A stretch of 64,000 nt of DNA from Lineus longissimus. Lineage: Eukaryota > Nemertea > Pilidiophora > Heteronemertea > Lineidae. The notes beneath the pieces were generated by a model, which saw nothing but the letters and a program-made list of their open reading frames with translations, made no database searches and was not told the origin of the DNA. The translations under genes and the position numbers were made by a program. The first letter of the stretch is position 1. The number at the start of each line of letters is the position of its first letter. Positions 55,132 through 64,000 of this stretch are shown piece after piece. The stretch lies in the NCBI RefSeq assembly GCF_910592395.1, contig NC_088316.1, forward strand, positions 9,364,001-9,428,000. Direction: 5' to 3'.

Positions 55132-55709
55132 GTGAGTTTTGTGAAGTATGGCAAGGCTTTATTGAACGTGCTGAAATTATATAGCCATGTTAAACTACAC
55201 TGTGACAGCAACAATTACCTAATCATTGAACTTACAGAGGACAAAGATTTCTCACTGGAAGAAACATTTGATAAAAAAGATGAAGATCTCAAAATTTCAA
55301 CAGTACAAACTCTTTTGGGGGAACAAGGAGTTATCCAGATAAGCAATACAATAACAGAGATTAGAAAACATATACTCACAGTGGTGAATACGTGGTTTGG
55401 TTTTAAACAGGATAAGTTCACCGAGAAGGGAACACATTACACTACAAAACCACTTCCAATTTACAGAACACGACTTACTTTAATTTAATTTACTTTAAAC
55501 CTTCTGACATCTTTTGCATTGTAACAGTGGAAGATGGCGACCAGATAAAGAACCAAAGATACAAGCTTAATTGTAATAAACTGGCCAATAAATGTACTAA
55601 TTATCTCAAATTTGAAATCACCGATGAAGATGGTAAACTTGTTAATTTCAGAGAAACAACAATTACCTTAAATTTTTCACTTGAAACTAAGATTAATGTG
55701 TTTGATTAA
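55132..55709 (+). pseudogene. Virus-like element gene C, unknown (possibly capsid-type)
   Basis: Two frames: 55132-55488 (118 codons) and 55488-55709. Predicted strand-rich with a C-terminus KLVNFRETTITLNFSLE. The part WFGF...PSDIFCIVTVEDGDQIK is conserved in the small copy at 19630-19872, so this is a real gene. The frame break falls just after YRTRLTLI. Position and beta-rich pattern would suit a minor capsid protein, but I do not recognise the family. It converges on genes A and B. Confidence 0.5.
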
Positions 55710-55716
55710 GTGGACA

Positions 55717-55836
55717 TTACTCCATTAAACTAAAACTGTTTTTGTCGTCCCTCTTTGATTTAAAAACGGTGTCTGCTCGATTATCAGACTTTACTGGCAT
55801 CACTGGTTTAACTACTGATTTAACTTTCTTAAACAT
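55717..55836 (-). CDS. Possible 39-codon basic protein
   Basis: Starts MFKKVKSVVKPVMPVKSD and ends in NSFSLME. Short, Lys-rich, on the strand of genes A and B and just downstream of B. Small basic core-type proteins are common in such elements. It is absent from the small copy at 19 kb. Weak support. Confidence 0.3.
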   Translation of the reverse strand: MFKKVKSVVKPVMPVKSDNRADTVFKSKRDDKNSFSLME

Positions 55837-55928
55837 TGTGTATTAATAAATGAAAGCTACACTACCAATAGCTAACATAGCTAAAAAGACATATGGTGTT
55901 GAATCTGAGTTTGTCAAACCTGAGTTTG

Positions 55929-56138
55929 TCATTTCTGCCTTTGAGTGTTCGGGGATTTCAGGCTCTGAAGGTTATTCTGGTTCATGTTCTTTGAATGTTG
56001 TCTTGTCCTTTTTAACCGCTCGAATTCCTGATATATTTTACCTAGCTCCCTAGACCATGCTAATTGTTTCTCTGATCTGGTCTTCTTAGGCTTTTCATTG
56101 GTTGTCACTTGTGTCACAGGAGTCTCCTGATTCTCCAT
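55929..56138 (-). CDS. Virus-like element gene B
   Basis: 69 codons, basic. N-terminus ETPVTQVTT and core EKQLAWSRELGKIYQEFERL match the small copy at 19464-19628. It starts inside the end of gene A in a different frame (44-bp overlap), as in the small copy. Conservation of both sequence and overlap supports it as a real gene. Function unknown; basic charge could suit binding of DNA in the virion. Confidence 0.6.
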   Translation of the reverse strand: MENQETPVTQVTTNEKPKKTRSEKQLAWSRELGKIYQEFERLKRTRQHSKNMNQNNLQSLKSPNTQRQK

Positions 56139-56576
56139 TTATCTTAGTGAAATTTTCTTGTCCATCCTGATTTCGGCCATCCTGACTGTGTTCATCCTGC
56201 CAATACCCTAAAGTAATGAGCAAAGATGAGGCAAGGGCAGTTAGTGCCCCCATTCTCAGACGTATCCATCCGATCCATTTGTCATGTTCATTGGTAATGA
56301 TGTAATCGTTTCGTAAATCGAAGTACAGTGCTTCTTCATCATCTATTGGTAATATCCATTTTGATAATTTAGTGTAAGCTTTTAGGACTGTCTTACCCAA
56401 AGAATCATTAAGTCTCGCAGCCATCTTTGTCTCGTAGATTCTATGGTGTTTAAATATGTCCTTCTTTGTCATGTTATCTTAGTCATTTAATGTAAGCTGT
56501 TTATTCAGGAAAATCTTACTTTTCCCAGTTGCCACCAGAACTTCGAGGTCTCGTTTGGCTTTAGGGCCACTATCAG
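56095..56576 (-). pseudogene. Virus-like element gene A
   Basis: The open part (56472-56095, 125 codons) has KMAARLNDSLGKTVLKAYTK, a Trp-rich DKWIGWIRLRMG, the hydrophobic LTALASSLLITLGYW and an acidic/Gln tail. Homology with the small copy continues upstream to about 56576 (KAKRDLEV, FLNK) through a stop at 56479-56481, where the small copy has a sense codon. So the ATG at 56472 is not the ancestral start. The hydrophobic run suggests a membrane protein. It lacks the in-frame MTSSREQSS block found in the small copy. Confidence 0.6.
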
Positions 56577-57289
56577 TCAAATAGTTCAAATTTTGTTGAT
56601 TGCTAGTCGAGCCTAGTTGACAACTAGAATTGACTATTACTTGACTAGGATAACTACATTTGAACTATTCAACTGCTTGTTAGAAATTTGTTGCGTTGTA
56701 GTGCAGTTCTGTTGATAATTAGTCGAACTTTGTTAGTTACTACCAGTGTTCTGTTGGTAACTAGCACGAAGTCCGATTGGATTTGACTGCGTACACCAAT
56801 CTGTTACATGTGTTGTTAAATTACAGCTGATGTCTGATTTATCATTAGCTGATTTATCATTAATTAACTATCCATTTAATAGTATGGAAAAAAAAGTGTT
56901 AAAATGTAAAACGCTTTTCAATGTAAAGATTTGAAATAATGAATCTGCACTAGCACTAATTAAAACGTCAAACTGCTGGTCAATCTACTGGTACTATTCC
57001 TTCTCATGTCTGTAATTCTGGAAGAAACTACTTTTAGTTAACCATACCATAGTTCCTCCAAATCATTAAATCGTTCCTTGTTAGTTAAATAAGGGTTCAG
57101 GACTACATAATAAATTATCAACTTTTTAAAGGCTTGGTGTAAAAACACCTTGTAATTAATTTTGACCTTCACACCACAGTAATACAGATATGTTAGGAAT
57201 GCATAGTCAACCAACCTAAGATCAGTAAAATTGTTTTCAGTTAACTGAGGCTTGTCAATAGCTTGATTAATGAATTATGTCTCTAAAAA
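56577..57289. other. Upstream region of gene A with CTAG-type repeats
   Basis: 56577-56770 is rich in GTTGACAACTAG, CTAGTCGAG and TTGACTAGG motifs like 18830-18962. The rest is AT-rich and unassigned. Confidence 0.45.
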
Positions 57290-57998
57290 CTAGTCATACT
57301 CACCGCAATGAAATTCAACAATGAAATTCAATGAGCATGGCCTCACCATGTAGCCCCTGATTCCGTAATTAAGAGGTAGAGTGGCGATGGCCATTTTTAA
57401 AGTTGACTGAATTGTCTTTTCATACTTCTCCTTACTACGCCATTTTCTTGGACTAGAGAAGTAATTCTGTAAATATGTTTCAAATAACTCGTTCAGGTAA
57501 TTTACTGCCGGTTCTAACAGACGTCTCCATCCAAGCCTTCTAAGGATGCTGTCAAAGTAACATGTTTTATTCTCAATTTTGATCTCAAGATTTGTAAATA
57601 GTTTCATTACAAGTAATACAGAATCTGTACGTGATAGGATCACAATCTTTCATAGGATCAAATCTTGTTTGATTCAAGTTTTTCATGTACTCAAACAGGG
57701 TCCACCGTTTACAGTTACGGCATAATTCGGCCTTGGATTCAGTACTGGTATCATACTGTTTCATCTTTGGTATTGTCTTACATTCTGGACTACGTCTGCT
57801 CTCTCGAGCTTTGCTCCTGGGACGAAGTCCTGAACGTAGTCCGGTTGTCTCAGTCATGAAATAATCAATAAGTTCTTTCTCAGTCATGAAATAATAACTG
57901 AGATCACTGAGATCATTAAGATCATCATTAAGAATGGAATCCGAGGATTTCATATCTGATGATTTTATGAGTGATGATTTCATATCTGATGATTTCAT
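57290..57998 (-). pseudogene. Unknown protein with Cys pairs, frameshifted
   Basis: Two frames, 57998-57585 and 57643-57290. The first has CRNCKRWTLFEYMKN and CITCNET, two Cys-x2-Cys pairs that would make a zinc site. The second continues with a Trp/Arg-rich helix (DSILRRLGWRRLLEPAVNYL) and KEKYEKTIQSTLKMAIATLP. The N-terminal region carries a block of GAC-TAC-GTC, GAGCTTTGCTC and GGACGAAGTCC hairpins (57788-57830) translated as SGLRPRSKARESRRSPE, and a run of DMKSS repeats. Family unknown. Confidence 0.45.
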
Positions 57999-58131
57999 GA
58001 GTGATGATATGTCTCTAGGGCGAATAAAACCCTTATGATGTTCAGGTTTCCACTGACTGAAATACTATTTTAGGTACATCCTATCCATCAAGTACACTTA
58101 CATGATATCTGTTTTTTAAATTTAAAAATCA

Positions 58132-58410
58132 TTAATCCACTTGAAGTAATGAATATGGTGGTGCTGAGGGTAATGTCAAATTATGATTATTCAGATTATG
58201 AGAACTCAGACTATCATTACTCATCGGATGATAACAGTTATATTGATACACCCTGACTTCGTCATGAGAGCTTATATCGGTAATATTCGGACTTTGTCCT
58301 GCTCGATTTACTGGCTTTTCAGTTTTTCCAGCATCTCTGTTTGTGCTAGTTGCTTGCCCTTTTATAAAAAAAGTCGAAACTGGTATCCCTTTCTTTCTTT
58401 CTAATAGCAT
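58132..58410 (-). CDS. Unknown protein ending in a PSAP-containing tail
   Basis: 92 codons. Polar, ending LPSAPPYSLLQVD. PSAP is the type of late-domain motif that recruits ESCRT in viral budding; here it is only a short string. Two hairpins (TGACTTCGTCA at 58254, GGACTTTGTCC at 58289) lie inside the frame. It is divergent from the ATPase, about 225 bp away. Confidence 0.4.
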   Translation of the reverse strand: MLLERKKGIPVSTFFIKGQATSTNRDAGKTEKPVNRAGQSPNITDISSHDEVRVYQYNCYHPMSNDSLSSHNLNNHNLTLPSAPPYSLLQVD

Positions 58411-58636
58411 TTTTTATGGAAATGTACTTCACCTTCTCCTAGTTTTACCAGTAACACTATCTTCCTTTATTTGTTTCCACATTTTACTCAATGAACTGTA
58501 AGCCACAATACTTTCAGGGTTGTAGCACAAATCTCTTAGATACTGCTCGAGCTTTCGAGCTTTGCTCCTGGGACGAAGTCCTGCTCTCTGGACTTTGTCT
58601 GGTTCATTCTCTAAATGTTCTTTCGCATTGATTTAA

Positions 58637-59145
58637 ATGGATGATCAAAGATCATTAAATAATCTGCTTGTTAACGAGCTACATAACATGCTAATCTCTG
58701 GTGTCACCAATTGTGGTAAAACACATTTTGCCCTTGACCTCTTAGAAAAGAATTATTGTAACCAGTTCCAGAACACAGTCATTTTCTCTCCAACATATTT
58801 CAATAATAAGACATTTGAAAGGAATGGATTTATCAAGATAAGAGTGTCTACATAGTTAACCCTGCAGCTGTGGCCAGTAATTTGGACCTTGTGCTGTAAT
58901 TTGCTACTCTAACTTTTGCAGGGTCAGATATGTTATTCCTAATTGATGACTGTGCTAATTTGAGAGACACAAAGAAGAAGGTGTCGGAGTTATTTAATCT
59001 TGCTTTTTCCGGTAGACACTACAATCTGACTGTTTGGTTACTAGTTCAGAAGTTTAGTTCAGTTGTTAAGGACTACAGAGAGAACATCATAATTTTAGTA
59101 CTGTTTTTTAACAAGGATGAATCAGCCATGAAAGATGCTTTATAA
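58637..59145 (+). pseudogene. Packaging ATPase (A32/FtsK-HerA type), broken
   Basis: P-loop ATPase that pumps DNA into virions in such elements. Walker A GVTNCGKT at residues 22-29 of the first frame, then VIFSPTYFNNKTF; a stop at 58853-58855; the second frame has LFLIDDCANLRDTKK (Walker B, Asp-Asp) and FNLAFSGRHYNLTVWLLVQK (sensor region with a Gln). The two frames together have the family's size and order. The stop and another near 58897 interrupt it. Confidence 0.75.
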
Positions 59146-59357
59146 GAAAATAGTGTTATATCCCTGAGGAGAAAATACAGTACTACATGGAAGAACTTAA
59201 GTTGAAAAAGGGATCAAAATTAATCAACATACTTTAGCATACATTTGATTTATTAATGTTTAATCCAACCTTGTTGTCAAGAGCATAGCTTAATCTTTCT
59301 CTTTCTACCCATAAAGTAATAAATCCCAAACCCTAAAACGCCCATTCCCAGGATAAT

Positions 59358-59726
59358 TCAGATGTATTTGTAATTCTTCATTTCATCACTTGGTTGATAG
59401 TAATCACTTAATTGAAGTTGTTTAGGAATTGTTACTGAATTATGTCGGTTTAAGTGATTATACATTGAAAGTGCAGTGTCAGCATTTCTAAAATCTACAG
59501 CTGACTCGTTCTCTCTCTTCAATTCAAGATTAACGAAGTCTATGGTGTTTTTTCTGTGTTCTTCCCATTCTGTTGATGCCTTCTGTAATTCTTTTTGAGC
59601 TTTATAATTCCTTTCGATTTCAGCTTCATAACCGTTCTTGTCTAATGATTTAAAAAGGTAACCAGATCCAGTGAATGCAAATGCATTGACCAAAGCACCA
59701 CCAATCATCATACCAATACCTGGCAT
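59358..59726 (-). CDS. Unknown protein with N-terminal hydrophobic segment
   Basis: 122 intact codons. MIGGALVNAFAFTGSGYL near the start is Gly/Ala-rich and hydrophobic, like a membrane-inserting or capsid-penetrating peptide. The rest is a charged helix (QKELQKASTEWEEHRKN) and a short polar end. Last gene of the element, converging on the ATPase. I do not recognise the family. Confidence 0.5.
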   Translation of the reverse strand: MPGIGMMIGGALVNAFAFTGSGYLFKSLDKNGYEAEIERNYKAQKELQKASTEWEEHRKNTIDFVNLELKRENESAVDFRNADTALSMYNHLNRHNSVTIPKQLQLSDYYQPSDEMKNYKYI

Positions 59727-60604
59727 TTAATTAGGTTGATTTCCCTTTATTAACAATTGGTACTGTGTTGGGTGTGGCTCATGTCTTCGGCGCTTACCGC
59801 GGCCCACGAGGAATCACAGTGCAGAATCACAGTGCGTTTGTGTAATATAACGTTAATGTTCGTAGAAGTTATTCAATATTTGCTGCGGCCAACTTTTGCC
59901 GCCACTGTGTAGTGTAAATGCAGACCATGCGCTTTCGCTATTTGGGGGTGTGGTTGCACCCACCATTCTTGCTATCTAAAGCATGATTTAAACGTTGTCA
60001 GGACGGCAACATTATGTACGACTATCTGTCTCAATCTATCAGATTTTTATGGACCAGTTGTGATGATTTGTAAGGTGATTTTGGTTAGTTTGGTAGAGCC
60101 TTAGTTTAATCATGTAACGCCAGGTGGCAGCACCTGCTGGAGACGTCTTGTAAGACAGTCACAACCTGTCTTCTCCACTTTGGAGACTAGTACCAGTTTA
60201 ACGTCTGACAATGTTCGTGTTATTTCATTTCAGTTTACGTTCAATTTTGAGGTCAATAAAGCGTTCAGCATATTCGGAACCATACTGGTTATTGGTTCAT
60301 CGATCGGGAACGTGGATGGAGACCGTCACAGTGAACTCAATGAGGTCTTCATATCAGGGATTCAAGCAAGAAATCAGTAAGTCGTGCAGATTGTCAGCGG
60401 ACTGTGTCTGTAGATTTCACTTCCTACAGACCGATTCAGAGGTTCATTGTGAATGAACAGGAGAGACTAAGTGGACTCTTGATTGAATTTATGTTGTGGT
60501 ATGGTTCTGTTCTAGTTCCGTACAGTTCAATCCAGTTTCAAGTTTGAGATACAAGGTCAGGACTCTTTGAGATTCAAAGTAGGCATGAAATCGGAGAGTC
60601 AGTT
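59727..60604. other. Region between virus-like element and third BEL gag
   Basis: Expected to contain the LTR and leader of the BEL element at 60605 onward. TGTTGGGTGTGGCTCATG (59766-59783) could be an LTR start, but the partner LTR lies outside the window. No gene recognised. Confidence 0.35.
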
Positions 60605-61069
60605 ATGCAGGACAGGGTGTCAGTGGCCACACGGGCCAAGGTTAAGTCAGCATATGGAAGGAGGGAAACTCAGCTCACTAGGCTCGAAACCATTTCTGCT
60701 AAACTGGAGCCAATGCTCATTACTAGTGAAACTAGCGTAGAGGACATGAGACCTAAGCATTCGGAGTGGTTGAGGGAATTTGAACAGTACATCATATTGC
60801 ACAAGGATATTCTGGGGATGTTATCGGCGAAATACAAGGAGGCTTTCGATGAAAACTGAGAGGATGAAATGGAACACTTCGAGGATTTCACCGAAAGGTT
60901 GGATCGGTGGTTCTTGGAAAACGACGCCCCACGTACGTGCAGGCCTATCTCCAAAGGGAGGACAGGATCTAGGAAATATGCATCCTCGGCACCCAGTGGT
61001 TTTCCATATGCTCCAGCTCTCGCTATTACAAACCCCTGGGGAAATCCATGCCCTTCAGACGGATTGTAG
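60605..61069 (+). pseudogene. BEL gag N-terminus
   Basis: 60605-60859 encodes a helical start (LTRLETISAKLEPMLITSE, EQYIILHKDILGMLSAKYKEAF) typical for the gag N-terminus in BEL/Pao. It runs via an in-frame stop into 60869-61069 (FEDFTERLDRWFLEN), then Pro/Ser-rich sequence. Structural protein in intact elements. Confidence 0.55.
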
Positions 61070-61560
61070 CGGTAGAAAAAAAAGCGCCCAATCAGAGCGT
61101 CGGTTGTATTTGAGTCTCGGAAATTCGTAAACCACGGACCCAGGAATTAATGCTCTCAGATACACTATCAATTGTATAGTCTTTTGCGCCATAGGGCTCG
61201 GGTCCGAGGTAGGTTAGTTAAATTTCAAAGATGGCCATGAAACGCGTATTTTCATTAGCTGCTATTTTTAGAACATCCGGGTATTTATGAAAATTCTGAA
61301 TTTTTCAGTGCTGTTCCTTCGTATTGCGCGCACTCCGCTGCAAATTTATTTCATTACTTAATTAAAACACAATTACACGTCTACACAATGTTTAACAGCA
61401 TAGAATCGATGAAGTATAAAACGATTTAACGATAGGATTATCTTAAACTTTATTCATATACATTTTATTGTCATATAAAACACTATATATACATACATTA
61501 CGCACAGTGTATCAGGTTATCAGAACAGCCACCCTTCGCTGTCGATTCTAATGGATTTTC
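61070..61560. other. Probable insertion in BEL gag, unassigned
   Basis: AT-rich with no coding potential between two gag pieces. No inverted termini or target duplication recognised. Confidence 0.35.
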
Positions 61561-61673
61561 TCAGGGTTTTGTATGGGACGTAGGAGTATCAAAAACCTGA
61601 AGCTCAGGATGGGAAATATGGTGGTTCGGTTCAGTCAAGATTTTCGCGTCTGTCTAGCAGGAGTGGTGTCTCA

Positions 61674-63120
61674 ATGGCAAAGGCAGAGGGAAATCAGAAA
61701 AAGGCCGAGTTACTGGCCAGGGCTCATGCACTTCGGGAAAAGAAGCAGCTCGAAGAGGAGAAACTCAGGCTCAAACTCAAGAAAGAGGAGTTTCAGTTAA
61801 GAACCGAGATCAAAGTGGCAGATGCTAGAGTGGCAGTCTTAGAGGAGTTGGAAAGAAGTGAACAACAGGACGAGGATATACTGAGAGACTTCGTCAATTT
61901 AGGGTTCTTGGAAGAATCTGCACCCGAGAAGCAGGTAGCATCAACCCCTAAGGCCAAGGGTGTTACATTTCATTTGGGGATGCCAGAGTTTGTCCCTGGT
62001 TCTAAAAGGGGGCAGCTTCAGAGTGAAACAGAGAAGCAGCAAGTCAAAGATGACAGTGTGCAGAGGGAGACGGTGCAGCCTCACCTCATGAAATGGAGGA
62101 GACTATGCATAATACTAGTTTTAATGCAGGTCGTCAAATGCAGATCGATTGCAAGCCAAGACTGCAGGACAGTGGAAGGAATCACAATCCTATAACAGTG
62201 CAGGATAGGGATAATATCAATCCTTCAGGGTTTAGTCCAGATAACTATAACATGTACAATACAGTACAAGGAAGGCAAGGTGGGAGTTATTCCTTGTATT
62301 GCGGTAGTAATCCTATTCATGCTGCACAAGGTGAAAGGCGTTTGTATGACACCCCCATTTTGGATGGATGGATGCCGTCACAGGGAATGCAGGGCAGTGG
62401 TAATATAGGTGAAAATGCTTCAGTGCAGATGGACTCTGTTGTTAAAGAGCTAAGGAAACCTGCTTCGGACCTTAAGAAATTCGGACCTTAAGAAATTCTC
62501 GGGTGATGTGCTTGAGTATCGCCGTTTCTTACGCCAATTTAATGCACGAGTGGTGAGCAATACCACAACTAACGATGAACGACTGAACTATCTGGAACAG
62601 TTCACGGATGGAGAGGCTAATACGATAATTTCAGGCTACAGCTGTTTGGAGGCAGATGTTGGATATCCAGCGGCTCTATCAGAACTTGAGAGGAGGTATG
62701 GTGACAGGGAGTTGGTAGCAAATGCTTACATCAGACGTGCCCTTGAATGGCCCATAATTAAAGCAGACAATCCAAGTGGACTTGATGCCTATGCTATATT
62801 TTAAGTCGAGTGTCAGAACGCAGTCAAGGCGATAAATGCATTACGAATCCTAGAGTATTCAGAAAACTTAAAGAGACTTATAAGCAAGTTACCATATCGG
62901 CTTCATGACAAACGGAGAAGCATAGCCCAGGAAACACGAGATAAGGGTGCCGTTGTGAAGTTTGATCATCTGGTAAAAATGGTGCAGAAGGAGGCCAAAA
63001 AGGGTGTGGATCCACTGTATGGCAGGCAGGCAATGCAGGGGCCAAATCGGCAATCGGGAGGTAAAGACCAGAAGCCAGTTGTCAAACGGAAGAACTTTGC
63101 TACTGAACTGACCTAAGGAA
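61674..63120 (+). pseudogene. BEL gag middle and core
   Basis: 61674-62195 is a Glu/Lys-rich coiled coil (AHALREKKQLEEEKLRLKLK). Frames then change near 62090. A perfect 16-bp tandem duplication (TTCGGACCTTAAGAAA, 62464-62479 and 62480-62495) shifts the frame directly before the DUF1759-like core (EYRRFLRQFNARV, ALSELERRYGDRELVANAYI) at 62508-62804, followed by a stop and a further open stretch to about 63115 (LISKLPYRLHDKRR). The core matches that of the BEL element at 34.9 kb by pattern. Confidence 0.7.
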
Positions 63121-63249
63121 ATGCTAGTAAAACTCCATCAATGTCTCAGCGTGAGTACCCCAAGTCGAATGGTAGTACCGGTAGTGCCAGTAATAGCAGT
63201 GGTAGTCAGCAAGGAAAACCTGGAGGAGACTTTGCGTTTGTAAAGCCAT

Positions 63250-63602
63250 GAGGGTTCTGTAAGGAAGGACATACTATGGAGCACTGCAGTAAATTAAAGG
63301 CCAAGTCACTGAATGATAGGAGGGACTTTGTCAAATCGAAAGGGCTTTGTTTTGGGTGCCTCAAGCCTGGGCACCCAGCCAAATTTTGTCGGAACCGGGC
63401 TAAGTGCTTGAATTGTAGTAGATCACACCCTACACTGCTTCATAGAGAGACTGATCCACCTGTTGAGTCGACCGAAAAAACGCATGCACGTCAACTATTA
63501 CAAGTGAAACTGGTGCCAGCGCAACAAGTGGTAGTGGAGACAACCTACAGTGCTTTATGGGAGCCGGAGCGGAGAGTGCGGGAGAGTGTACAATGGCAAT
63601 AA
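63250..63602 (+). pseudogene. BEL nucleocapsid zinc knuckles
   Basis: CKEGHTMEHC, CFGCLKPGHPAKFC and CLNCSRSHPTLLH form the Cys/His clusters of BEL/Pao gag (63256-63450). A stop at 63249-63251 precedes it. The frame ends at 63602, overlapping the next frame by 10 bp. Confidence 0.75.
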
Positions 63603-64000
63603 TTCCTGTCAAAATAAAAAATTCGGATGGCAGCATAGTTACAGAGACTTATGTCTTTCTTGATCCAGGTAGTAATGTCAGTTTCTGCACAGATCAGTTA
63701 GCCTTTCAGCTGGGAGTCAAGGGGAAACGTACCACAATGAAATTAGAGACAATGGGAGCTACCCAGAACTTTGTAACGTGCCAGATCTCAGGGCTTGAGA
63801 TAACCAGTCTTGATTGTGATATCAGCATACCGTTGGGGACAGTGTTTACTAAATCAGAGATGCCTGTCACAAGCGATCTAATTCCAACTCAGAAGGACAT
63901 TGAGAGATTCGAACACTTAAAGGAGATTAGTTTGCCAGTGACCAGTGCAGGGATTGGCCGGCTGATTAGGAATACTGTGCCAGACGTGTACACACCACTA
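63593..64000 (+). CDS. BEL aspartic protease, open to the window end
   Basis: 136 codons from ATG 63593 with no stop to 64000. It starts MAIIPVKIKNSDGS, then TYVFLDPGSNVSF with the Asp-Pro-Gly-Ser active site of BEL proteases, QLAFQLGVKG and a linker toward RT (RFEHLKEI, LIRNTVPDVYTPL). It processes the polyprotein in intact elements. It overlaps the preceding frame, suggesting a frameshift product or decay. Confidence 0.75.
   Translation, partial: MAIIPVKIKNSDGSIVTETYVFLDPGSNVSFCTDQLAFQLGVKGKRTTMKLETMGATQNFVTCQISGLEITSLDCDISIPLGTVFTKSEMPVTSDLIPTQKDIERFEHLKEISLPVTSAGIGRLIRNTVPDVYTPL

Larger units (their letters stand above)
50612..59726. mobile_element. Maverick/adintovirus-like element with deoxynucleoside kinase
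   Basis: Gene order: unknown (+), DNA polymerase B (+), deoxynucleoside kinase (+), C (+), small ORF (-), B (-), A (-), zinc protein (-), PSAP protein (-), packaging ATPase (+), membrane-type protein (-). A protein-primed-type polymerase plus packaging ATPase is the signature of Maverick/Polinton and adintovirus-like elements. No retroviral-type integrase, adenain-like protease or certain major capsid gene was found, and no long terminal repeats were seen, so it is incomplete, integrated virus-derived, or a divergent group. Borders are set by the outermost genes. Confidence 0.75.
60605..64000 (+). mobile_element. Third BEL/Pao retrotransposon, incomplete at window end
   Basis: gag, zinc knuckles and the protease start are seen; RT, RNase H and integrase would follow beyond 64000. 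Several stops and frameshifts occur in gag. About 490 bp (roughly 61070-61560) interrupts the gag reading and may be a separate insertion. Confidence 0.75.

Noticed and set aside
55850-56053. 67-codon plus frame
   Set aside because: Antisense to gene B, which is conserved in two copies.

Overview
The window is animal nuclear DNA, almost certainly from a marine invertebrate; I cannot fix the phylum. The pointers are two phase-0 exons of a metabotropic GABA-B receptor with canonical splice sites, TTAGGG-type repeats, and a TE load of CR1-like LINEs, BEL/Pao LTR elements, pogo, Tc1/mariner, PIF/Harbinger, foldback elements and a Maverick/adintovirus-like element.

Host gene: both receptor exons lie on the minus strand (43097-43213, then 467-589) and join in frame across adjacent transmembrane segments. 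Nearly everything between them (590-43096, about 42.5 kb) is therefore one intron filled with nested mobile DNA. No further host exon was recognised up to 64000.

Layout: 1837-14246 is a 12.4-kb foldback-type element. It has an 8-bp target duplication, terminal repeats of about 0.65 kb and inverted minisatellite arrays. Nested in it are a Tc1/mariner element (2089-4386), a CR1-like LINE (5861-7222), a TIR element (8037-9322) and a pogo relic (10278-12027). 14255-17300 holds a small palindromic element, another pogo relic and telomere-like repeats. 18480-19872 is a shortened, inverted relative of the virus-like element at 50.6-59.7 kb. 21467-27713 is a Pao-like element (minus), followed by a possible LTR, a tRNA-like stretch and a PIF/Harbinger transposon (28254-30007). 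32904-39402 is a BEL element (plus) interrupted by a LINE and by a 1.16-kb dispersed repeat. 40108-42600 is a second pogo copy (minus). 44800-47000 is a tandem dispersed repeat split by a 945-bp TIR transposon. 47.7-50.6 kb holds four large palindromes. 50612-59726 is the Maverick/adintovirus-like element. 60605-64000 is a third BEL/Pao element running off the window.

The most unusual content is the virus-like element. It encodes a family-B DNA polymerase, a deoxynucleoside kinase, an A32/FtsK-type packaging ATPase and several unknown genes, all decayed to differing degrees. Its genes are peppered with tiny hairpins of 3-6-bp stems and 3-nt loops, some inserted in frame, and the 18-19-kb relative shares them. 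The second highlight is the foldback element, whose right arm preserves the pre-insertion site of the mariner element found in its left arm.
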